A stretch of 64,000 bases of DNA, taken from IMG/VR virus record IMGVR_UViG_3300020469_003050, positions 188,001-252,000 of that record. One strand, given 5' to 3'. Origin of the DNA: a virus. The stretch's first letter is position 1. Each line of letters starts with the position of its first letter. The position numbers and the translations under genes were made by a program. The notes beneath the pieces are model-generated. The model was not told the origin of the DNA. It worked only from the letters and a program-made list of their open reading frames with translations, and did not search any database. This document shows, one piece after another, positions 58,323-64,000 of the stretch.

Positions 58323-58931
58323 ATGTTAAAGCATTTATACAAATTCGATTATCGAATTGACAAGGACCAACTCAGAAAAGAACACAAGTTGATGCAAGAA
58401 AGTAATGATACTTCTTTGCATAATGTTAATACCGATTTATTAGAAAAAGTTAATGCAGGCAGAGAAACTGGTGAAGATATTTTCCCTACATATCATGATT
58501 TAAAAGATAAAGAGCAATGGGATAATATGGATACTTTGAAAATAAGAGCATTCAATGAATATCAATATCAAGATGATTGTCCAGAAATGAAAAGATTAAC
58601 TAATGATTTTGCTAAGATATTAGATAGTAAAGACATAACACCGTTCTTTGTATTACAAGAGCAAAACTCAGACTTTCCAATGCATATTGATATGGGGTTT
58701 CAATGTGCAATAAACTTAATTATAGATGGTGGAGATACACCAATTATGTTCAGAGAAGACGATGGATCTATACATAAATACAACTACGATAACGCATTAC
58801 TTAACATCTGTAACGTCTTTCACGGTGTACCTAAACAACAAGATATGAAAAGAATGTTACTTAAATTTAGAATAAAAGATGTATCGTATAATAATGCATG
58901 TAAGCGAATGATGGAGTACTTTAGTGAATAA
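58323..58931 (+). CDS. 2OG/Fe(II) dioxygenase-like protein, paralogue 1
   Basis: Start at 58323 after GGGA; a frame extending left overlaps the divergent promoter. The 202-residue protein has His121-x-Asp123 (PMHIDMG), His167 (VFHGVP) and Arg177 (KRMLLKF), the layout of aspartyl/asparaginyl-hydroxylase-type double-stranded beta-helix enzymes. A GGDTPIMFREDDG loop precedes the second His. It overlaps paralogue 2 (GTG start). The target is unknown; a protein-bound or ACP-bound substrate is possible because the ACP operon is divergent. Confidence 0.75.
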   Translation: MLKHLYKFDYRIDKDQLRKEHKLMQESNDTSLHNVNTDLLEKVNAGRETGEDIFPTYHDLKDKEQWDNMDTLKIRAFNEYQYQDDCPEMKRLTNDFAKILDSKDITPFFVLQEQNSDFPMHIDMGFQCAINLIIDGGDTPIMFREDDGSIHKYNYDNALLNICNVFHGVPKQQDMKRMLLKFRIKDVSYNNACKRMMEYFSE

Positions 58932-59487
58932 TTCTATACATAATATAGATTTTGATATTGACAAAGATAAGCTAATAGAAGAAAGCAATCATTGTCAGTT
59001 TGTACCAATCAATCGTGTTACATTAAAACGTGTTCAGTTAGGTAGCTATGATGCAAAAGGTAGAAAGTTTTCTGATTATCTTAACAAGGAAGATAAAGAT
59101 TGGTGGATGCGACAAGATACTTGGCAATCAAGTATGAATGCTGATGCTGATATGTTAACTAAGATGCCAGAGACTACTAGAATACTTTCTATATTTAAAG
59201 AGAGATTAGACACTAATGATATTGAGGCTAACTTTTTTACGCAAAAAGTAGGCACTAATGTTAAGATGCATGTTGATGTTGGTACATCTTGTGCTATAAA
59301 CTTTATACTCAGAGGAGAAGAAACTCCGATAGTATTTGAAGAAGATGGTACATTTTATTATAAAGATGCATTAATAAATGTTAGTAAGAAACATATGGTA
59401 CCAGAACAAACATCTACAGATAGAATGCTTTTTAAATTAAGAATTTTAAATATGCCATTTGAAGAAGTAAGAGAAAAACTGATATGA
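58924..59487 (+). CDS. 2OG/Fe(II) dioxygenase-like protein, paralogue 2
   Basis: 187 residues with a GTG start overlapping paralogue 1. Same active-site order: His116-x-Asp118 (KMHVDVG), His157 (KKHMVPE), Arg167 (DRMLFKL), and matching flanks (CAINFILRGEETPIVFEEDG against CAINLIIDGGDTPIMFREDD). A tandem duplication is clear; the N-terminal 60 residues differ. The genes overlap the desaturase start (ATGA), implying one translation unit. Confidence 0.75.
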   Translation: MNNSIHNIDFDIDKDKLIEESNHCQFVPINRVTLKRVQLGSYDAKGRKFSDYLNKEDKDWWMRQDTWQSSMNADADMLTKMPETTRILSIFKERLDTNDIEANFFTQKVGTNVKMHVDVGTSCAINFILRGEETPIVFEEDGTFYYKDALINVSKKHMVPEQTSTDRMLFKLRILNMPFEEVREKLI

Positions 59488-60116
59488 ACAAAAGCCAAAT
59501 ATTTATATTATTACATCATGTATCGTTAGCAGTAGGCATTGCGATGTATGGGTTTCAATGGCCATGGGCTATCGTAGTATTTTTGTTTGGAATGTTTTGG
59601 GCTTGGGTAGTAGGACATAATATTATTCATTATTATTTTGCTCATGGCAAATACGAGGACAATCTTAAAAGTTATTTTTATACTTTACTGTCATTAACGT
59701 CTGGATTAGGATCACCAATATCATTCAGTGCTTCACACAGACAACATCATAGATTTACAGACACAGAAAAAGATCCACACTCGCCACATCATATAGGATG
59801 GAAACGTGTATACTTTTTAGATTGGGAACCACAAAATATCAATCCTAGACTTCTTGCTGATTTTGCCAGAAGTAAATTTCAAAAATGGGTTCACAAACAT
59901 TGGTATTATTTGCATATTGCAATCGTATTAGTGATTGCTCTTATAGATTTAAGATTGCTATTCTTTGCGTTATCTCCAGGAGTTCTGTATAGTTTTCACA
60001 GTGCCAGTTTGACAAATACATTGTCTCATATTGGCGGAGTGCATAGAAATGTACAGTTGCTAAAACCCCTTGCATGGTGGGGGTGGAACCATGCTGACCA
60101 TCACGATTATAAGTAA
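59484..60116 (+). CDS. Fatty-acid desaturase
   Basis: A 210-residue integral membrane di-iron desaturase. Three His boxes are present: HNIIHYYFAH (45-54), HRQHH (85-89) and HADHH (203-207). There are about four membrane helices (8-24, 28-44, 62-78, 142-164). It is shorter than usual acyl-CoA desaturases (about 300) because it ends three residues after the last box. It would need host or phage electron donors (ferredoxin or rubredoxin). Coupled to the two dioxygenase genes and close to an ACP, so modification of acyl chains is a coherent guess. Confidence 0.87.
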   Translation: MNKSQIFILLHHVSLAVGIAMYGFQWPWAIVVFLFGMFWAWVVGHNIIHYYFAHGKYEDNLKSYFYTLLSLTSGLGSPISFSASHRQHHRFTDTEKDPHSPHHIGWKRVYFLDWEPQNINPRLLADFARSKFQKWVHKHWYYLHIAIVLVIALIDLRLLFFALSPGVLYSFHSASLTNTLSHIGGVHRNVQLLKPLAWWGWNHADHHDYK

Positions 60117-60139
60117 GTATTTTTTATGAGGGAGAAAAT

Positions 60140-60424
60140 ATGTTATTTGAAACTATCAAAGCCGTTCAGTTAGCTTTGTGCGTTATTATGGGAATAGATG
60201 ATTGTCCAAACACTAAAATTGTGGAAATGGAAAATGAATGGACACCTGCGTACTATTACTATACTAGTGGAGAAGGTCATATTCATTATGATGATAATCA
60301 AATAATTCACGTAGGTATTATTATACACGAATTAGCACATCATTTAGAAAAGACACAAGACAAAGATTTCAAAACAGTCTGTATTAAATATGGTGGTACC
60401 AACTGTCATATACATGACAAATAA
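60140..60424 (+). CDS. Small HExxH putative metallopeptidase
   Basis: 94 residues with a hydrophobic N-terminus (LFETIKAVQLALCVIMG) that may be a signal or membrane anchor, and the zinc motif HELAHH (63-68). It is far shorter than most metalloproteases and may be a minimal SprT/M-family-like domain. RBS GAGGGAG. It is 23 bases after the desaturase gene and precedes an early promoter. Confidence 0.65.
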   Translation: MLFETIKAVQLALCVIMGIDDCPNTKIVEMENEWTPAYYYYTSGEGHIHYDDNQIIHVGIIIHELAHHLEKTQDKDFKTVCIKYGGTNCHIHDK

Positions 60425-60431
60425 TTAGCTA

Positions 60432-60460
60432 TTGACTATTAGTCTAAAATAATATATAAT
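60432..60460 (+). promoter_or_regulatory. Sigma70-like promoter
   Basis: TTGACT (60432-60437), 17 bases, TATAAT (60455-60460). It serves the genes at 60486 and 60833. Confidence 0.76.
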
Positions 60461-60485
60461 TACACAACATATTGGAGAAAAGCCT

Positions 60486-60818
60486 ATGGCTAAAAATGGT
60501 GAACTAATTAATACGCCTGAACTAATGCGACATGCCAATGTCAAAAGTCGTTTAGATAGGCTTAGAGCATTGCAAGGCAAAGCAAAAGATTTAAGACAAT
60601 TTCATAGTGACTTTGAAAACTATGAGTTTTTAAAATGGACTTGCTTATCCCATGATGATATTAATTACGAAAAGTTATTGGTATCAGGTGCTGGATATGT
60701 AGTTCAATTAGTAGATTGGTGTAATAGTCATTGTGAAGATTATTATGTTGCTTATCAAGGGAAACTGTATTTTAAAAGTGAAACTGATGCCGCATACTTT
60801 ACAATGGTCTGGAAATAG
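60486..60818 (+). CDS. Hypothetical early protein
   Basis: 110 residues, RBS TTGGAG. Basic helical N-terminal half (VKSRLDRLRALQGKAKDLRQ) and an aromatic C-terminal half (YEFLKWTCLSHDD, YYVAYQGKLYFKSE). No known family. First gene of an early unit with the DnaE-like protein. Confidence 0.62.
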   Translation: MAKNGELINTPELMRHANVKSRLDRLRALQGKAKDLRQFHSDFENYEFLKWTCLSHDDINYEKLLVSGAGYVVQLVDWCNSHCEDYYVAYQGKLYFKSETDAAYFTMVWK

Positions 60819-60832
60819 TGTATACTAAAATT

Positions 60833-61423
60833 ATGAATAAAGTAGAAACAGATATTGATATTGATGTAATTGACCGTGACACAGTCCTTACACATTTTCG
60901 ACACATAACAGCCAGTATCAAAAAAGGCGATAACTGGACAAAGCATAATAGTGGTGTATATCTACAGCCTATTCCATATGATCCAATATCTGGTTTATCT
61001 GCTATCGAATATAAAGAAGCAGAAGAACGTGGATACTTTAAACTAGATTTTCTTAATAACAGTTTATATGAAGGTGTCCGTGATGAAAAACACCTTGATG
61101 CATTGATTGATAAAGAACCTTTATGGGATTTATTACAACACGAAGATATTGTAAAAAATCTTGCACACGTACATAATCATATAGATGTTTTGAAAGTAAT
61201 GAAACCCCAAAGTGTAATGGAACTGGCAGAAGTTCTAGCGGTCATTAGACCTGCAAAAAGGCACTTGCTTAATGAAAGTAAGTCTAAGATTTCTGAATTA
61301 GTTTGGCAAAAGCCAGAAGATGGTACTTACTATTTTAAAAAAGCACATGCTATTGCATATGCAGTAAGTATTGTGGTTCAGCTTAATCTATTTTGCGAAC
61401 AAGTTGAACAGAACGCCTCTTAA
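60833..61423 (+). CDS. Mini-protein derived from DNA polymerase III alpha
   Basis: ATG 60833 gives 196 residues; GTG 60818 is an alternative. The order of motifs follows the region behind the catalytic palm in DnaE: FKLDFL (69-74), then MKPQSVMELAEVLAVIRPAKRHLL (123-146; compare the SFEDLVALVALYRPGPL pattern), and YFKKAHAIAYAVSIVVQLNLF (167-187; compare FNKSHAAAYALVAYQTAYLK). The PHP domain and the catalytic aspartates are missing, so it cannot polymerise DNA. It might bind DNA, dNTPs or the host clamp, or decoy the host replisome. Confidence 0.7.
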   Translation: MNKVETDIDIDVIDRDTVLTHFRHITASIKKGDNWTKHNSGVYLQPIPYDPISGLSAIEYKEAEERGYFKLDFLNNSLYEGVRDEKHLDALIDKEPLWDLLQHEDIVKNLAHVHNHIDVLKVMKPQSVMELAEVLAVIRPAKRHLLNESKSKISELVWQKPEDGTYYFKKAHAIAYAVSIVVQLNLFCEQVEQNAS

Positions 61424-61772
61424 TACGTTTCTGTATAATATTTGATAGACTAGTCTCTGGTCCCCATGTTACCTCAACATCTTTTGAATTCATATTCAAT
61501 ATCCAATTCTTATACTTGCCAATCTGTGAGCCTAAAAATAAATTAATCGGCATAAGCCTATTAGACTCCCACCACCATTGTTCTCCTAATTCTACGAACT
61601 TCTTTCTTAATTCAGGTGTTGGTATTGCCTCAAAGTTGTACATCGAAGTGATTACTTGGTCTGAATTTATAATTATACCTAGATGCTCAGTAAATTCTTT
61701 TTTATTTCCGTATCTAACATATGAGAAGAACGGATAATTCTCTTGCATCCATTGTTGTTTTTCTTTGTCCAT
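61383..61772 (-). CDS. Hypothetical protein, minus strand
   Basis: 129 residues with conspicuous WWWESNRLMPINLFL and a basic end (IQKRIKRRSVQLVRKID). It looks like a conserved small protein of T4-like marine phages, but I cannot name it. It overlaps the end of the DnaE-like gene by 41 bases tail-to-tail and starts 38 bases from the late box of the divergent gene at 61823. No minus-strand promoter is evident. Confidence 0.62.
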   Translation of the reverse strand: MDKEKQQWMQENYPFFSYVRYGNKKEFTEHLGIIINSDQVITSMYNFEAIPTPELRKKFVELGEQWWWESNRLMPINLFLGSQIGKYKNWILNMNSKDVEVTWGPETSLSNIIQKRIKRRSVQLVRKID

Positions 61773-61809
61773 CGTTATATTTAGCTAACCTAGAAAATGG
61801 TCTCTGGGA

Positions 61810-61817
61810 GATAAATA
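61810..61817 (+). promoter_or_regulatory. Late promoter GATAAATA
   Basis: Only 6 bases before ATG 61823. By T4 spacing, transcription would begin at or next to that ATG. Confidence 0.72.
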
Positions 61818-61822
61818 CATAT

Positions 61823-62620
61823 ATGAATTTAAACATGTATCAATATGAAAAAACTATTGAGATTACTTGTGCAGATGGTGACAACACAAGTAACATGACA
61901 ACTTACCTGAGGAATATGCCAATGTATGACGGACAACACAAACTTCATAAGGGTATTGATAATACTCTTAGATTTAATTTACGAGATACCGATAGAAAAC
62001 CTATCGACTTGACTAACAAAACTATTATATGGAAAATGTACGATAGAGAAACGAGAGAGAACGTACTATTCAAATACCTTACCGTCACCAACGCAACCAA
62101 AGGTATGGCACAATTAACTATATTTACAACAGATACGATAATGCTACCTCAGGGCTTTTATCAATTTGCTATGTATACTGTAGAAAATGGTGTAGAACAA
62201 ATCATATACACTGACACATACGATAATGCTAAAGGCGTAATCGAAGTCATAGACGATGTATATCCAGAGTTTGTAGATTCACAGGAAAGTTCAACATTTT
62301 TTAACGATGGCTCTTACTTTATGTCAACTGCTTTCGATGGATCTTCATCAACATCTAAGTCAAAATCAATTCATACTGTAGCTTTATACTTTGACAATTT
62401 CTCTGGAACTGTTAATTTACAAGGCGATTTAAGTGAACAACCAAGTTCACAACACTCAGATTGGTTCAATATCAATCCAAAACTATTCTCAAATCCAGAT
62501 ATCACAGTTAATAATGAGACTGGTGTACAAGCATTTGTGCTTGAAGCAAACGTAAATTGGATAAGAGTTAGATACACTGCGACTAACGGTTCTATTAAAA
62601 AAGTTCTACTAAGAAACTAA
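61823..62620 (+). CDS. Baseplate/structural protein with BppU-like N-terminus
   Basis: Start ATG 61823 or 61835; neither has a ribosome site, and the late promoter ends 6 bases upstream, so the mRNA may be leaderless. The product is about 265 residues, beta-rich. Residues about 40-150 (NTLRFNLRDTDRKPIDLTNKT, IIWKMYDRETRENV, LPQGFYQFAMYTVENG) resemble the Ig-like N-terminal domain of baseplate upper proteins. A Ser-rich linker and a second beta domain follow. It is probably a virion part placed away from the main structural region. Confidence 0.68.
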   Translation: MNLNMYQYEKTIEITCADGDNTSNMTTYLRNMPMYDGQHKLHKGIDNTLRFNLRDTDRKPIDLTNKTIIWKMYDRETRENVLFKYLTVTNATKGMAQLTIFTTDTIMLPQGFYQFAMYTVENGVEQIIYTDTYDNAKGVIEVIDDVYPEFVDSQESSTFFNDGSYFMSTAFDGSSSTSKSKSIHTVALYFDNFSGTVNLQGDLSEQPSSQHSDWFNINPKLFSNPDITVNNETGVQAFVLEANVNWIRVRYTATNGSIKKVLLRN

Positions 62621-62628
62621 TATAGCAC

Positions 62629-62657
62629 TTGACTTTCTGGTCCTAGTTTGCTATTAT
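62629..62657 (+). promoter_or_regulatory. Sigma70-like promoter for primase
   Basis: TTGACT (62629-62634), 17 bases, TATTAT (62652-62657). The predicted start falls on the primase ATG at 62664. Confidence 0.72.
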
Positions 62658-62663
62658 ACTAGT

Positions 62664-63665
62664 ATGGACCTTCAACAAGTAATATTCACACATATCCCTG
62701 GAAAGAACAGACAATCTAGTGGTGGCTGGACTAGTTTCAACTGCCCATGTTGTATCGAGGAAGGCGAGCCTCGTTTGGATACTAGAATGCGTGGGGGTGT
62801 TCGTAGCGACGGTGATTCCATATCATACCACTGTTTTAACTGTGGGTTCACTGCAAGCCATCGTCACGGAAGAATACTTAACAAGAAATTTTTAAAACTC
62901 ATGCGAAATATGAATATTTCTGAAAGCGAGATTAAGCGTTTACAGTTAGAAGCAATCCGTCAGAAAGAGTTGTCTGAAGGTCCATACCTATTTACATCTA
63001 AAACACAAGTGACACGTGTTCCAAGTTTTCCTGATGTCGAACTACCTGAAGGTTCGGAAGATTTGGAAGTTTTACTAGCAAAAGATAGTCCTCCAGAAGG
63101 AGCCATCTATGCAGTTAAATATTTGATTGATAGAGGAGTATATGATAATATAGAGGATTGTTATTGGTCTCCAGATAAGTTTTTTAAAAATAGAATTATA
63201 TTTCCATTTTATCAAGGAGATAGAATAGTAGGATATACTGCTAGAGATATAACTGGAAAGTCCTCGTCTAAATACATGACGAAAGCACCGAGAAAATTTT
63301 TACATAACGTAGACAAGGTAAAATCTAATAATAAATACTTAATCGTATGTGAAGGTATAATCGATGCTCTTGCATTGGATTGTATTGCGATTACAAGTAA
63401 CGAGGCTTCACAAGACCAAATTGATTATATAAATCAGTTTAAAGGAGAGGTTATTGTTTGTCCCGACAGAGACAAAGCTGGAGAGAAGTTAATCAAACAA
63501 GCCCAAGAAAATGGTTGGAGTGTATCTTTCCCTATGTGGGAGGACGACATTAAAGATGCCGCAGATGCAATTCAACGATATGGTAAACTATATACCTTAC
63601 AAAGTATTATAGATGCACGTATAAGTAACAACACTAAAATAAGTGTGAAAATGAGAATAGGATAA
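62664..63665 (+). CDS. 61: DnaG-type DNA primase
   Basis: Makes RNA primers for lagging-strand synthesis, the role of gp61 in T4. The N-terminal zinc finger is C27-x2-C30 (NCPCC) and C57-x2-C60 (HCFNC). The TOPRIM core has YLIVCEGIIDALAL and VIVCPDRDKAGEKL. At 333 residues it is close to T4 gp61 (342). No RBS is present and the predicted +1 coincides with the ATG, so a leaderless mRNA is likely. The partner helicase gp41 is outside the window. Confidence 0.9.
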   Translation: MDLQQVIFTHIPGKNRQSSGGWTSFNCPCCIEEGEPRLDTRMRGGVRSDGDSISYHCFNCGFTASHRHGRILNKKFLKLMRNMNISESEIKRLQLEAIRQKELSEGPYLFTSKTQVTRVPSFPDVELPEGSEDLEVLLAKDSPPEGAIYAVKYLIDRGVYDNIEDCYWSPDKFFKNRIIFPFYQGDRIVGYTARDITGKSSSKYMTKAPRKFLHNVDKVKSNNKYLIVCEGIIDALALDCIAITSNEASQDQIDYINQFKGEVIVCPDRDKAGEKLIKQAQENGWSVSFPMWEDDIKDAADAIQRYGKLYTLQSIIDARISNNTKISVKMRIG

Positions 63666-63668
63666 ACT

Positions 63669-64000
63669 ATGAAAAAAGTAAAGAGTACAATTATACCACA
63701 ACCCAAAGAACAACCGGCACCACCCCCACCCCCTCCGATGCCAACTCCGCCAGTACCACCAAAGCAGGCAGGTGAGTTCTTAAGAGAGAATGGTGTATTG
63801 TTCATGGACAAAGAGTTCAACCAAGACAACTGTATGCCTCTTGTAAGAATGATTTTAGAATACAATCTGATGCCAAAAGATAAAGCACCAGATATTATTC
63901 ACTTATATATTAATTCACCAGGTGGTTTGGTAGACAGTTGTATGCATCTAATTGATACAATCAAACAATCACGTATTCCAGTATATACATATGGAATGGG
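63669..64000 (+). CDS. clpP: ClpP-like protease, 3' partial
   Basis: Runs off the window; 110 codons are visible. RBS AGGA six bases before the ATG, four bases after the primase stop. Residues 1-36 are a basic start plus a proline-rich tail (PAPPPPPPPMPTPPVPP). From residue 38 the Clp protease proteolytic fold begins, with IIHLYINSPGGLVDSCMHLIDTI and VYTYGMG, directly before where the catalytic Ser should follow. It may be a prohead or host-directed protease. The Pro tract is absent from bacterial ClpP as far as I know. Confidence 0.85.
   Translation, partial: MKKVKSTIIPQPKEQPAPPPPPPMPTPPVPPKQAGEFLRENGVLFMDKEFNQDNCMPLVRMILEYNLMPKDKAPDIIHLYINSPGGLVDSCMHLIDTIKQSRIPVYTYGM

Noticed and set aside
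61721-61822. N-terminal extension of the baseplate-like protein
   Set aside because: Lies upstream of the late promoter and opposite another gene; the codons would not be in the late transcript.
1-64000. CRISPR arrays, insertion sequences, integrase or attachment sites
   Set aside because: No regularly spaced repeats, no transposase or integrase and no terminal inverted repeats were seen; the repeats present are coding repeats in fibres or promoter modules.
1-64000. General avoidance of GATC
   Set aside because: GATC is present, mostly as GATCC in Asp-Pro codons; any bias against GATCA/GATCT looks like codon preference and is not absolute like the GCWGC signal.

Overview
This window is a continuous stretch of a T4-like (Straboviridae-related, marine type) contractile-tailed phage genome. 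It is A+T-rich, tightly packed and mostly transcribed on the + strand. The evidence is a near-complete set of T4 virion hallmarks (gp20 portal, gp21 protease, gp22 scaffold, gp23 capsid, gp13/14/15 neck and tail completion, gp18 sheath, gp19 tube, gp4 head completion, gp16/gp17 terminase). T4-type replication and recombination genes follow (gp32, UvsX, UvsY, UvsW, NrdA/NrdB, primase). Fibre repeats, gene order and accessory genes resemble marine cyanophage/pelagiphage relatives more than coliphage T4. The host cannot be fixed from the sequence. Both ends cut genes: an unidentified long ORF at the left edge and a ClpP-like protease at the right edge.

Layout. (1) 1-13.1 kb: head morphogenesis in T4 order (portal, small core-region proteins, protease, scaffold, capsid), then three fibre-like structural proteins and a 34-residue membrane peptide. 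(2) 13.2-16.7 kb: an inverted block with an unknown gene, a Nudix hydrolase, gp15 and gp14 on the minus strand. (3) 16.8-38.2 kb: a PhyH-type oxygenase, gp13, a radical SAM protein, a DUF3147 membrane protein, dNMP kinase, sheath, tube, a tube-like baseplate candidate, gp4, gp16, a predicted capsid-internal protein, two adhesin-like proteins sharing one N-terminal module, an amidinotransferase, a 2OG oxygenase, terminase gp17 and a conserved structural candidate. (4) 38.3-55.3 kb: DNA metabolism (gp32, UvsX, QueD-like, UvsY, NrdA, NrdB, methyltransferase, AAA+ ATPase, DUF59, UvsW, a gp62 candidate), many small early genes and a tRNA-Arg. (5) 55.3-60.4 kb: an accessory block with a minus-strand radical SAM / acyl carrier protein / hydrolase-like operon, and on the + strand two paralogous 2OG oxygenases, a fatty-acid desaturase and a small HExxH protein. 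(6) 60.5-64 kb: a DnaE-derived mini-protein, a baseplate-like protein, a DnaG-type primase and ClpP.

Regulation is readable. Structural genes are preceded by T4-type late boxes, here mostly GATAAATA (18 mapped, two on the minus strand). The early and middle region uses TTGAC-N16/17-TATAAT-like host sigma promoters. Rho-independent terminators separate the transcription units, often with the next late box directly behind the T-tract.

Most unusual signals: no GCAGC/GCTGC was found anywhere in my reading although GCGGC/GCCGC is common; a late-expressed ACP/radical SAM/desaturase/dioxygenase cassette; a promoter where an early + strand promoter and a late minus-strand promoter overlap; a duplicated N-terminal module carrying unrelated C-termini; and a small protein made of the tail of DNA polymerase III alpha.
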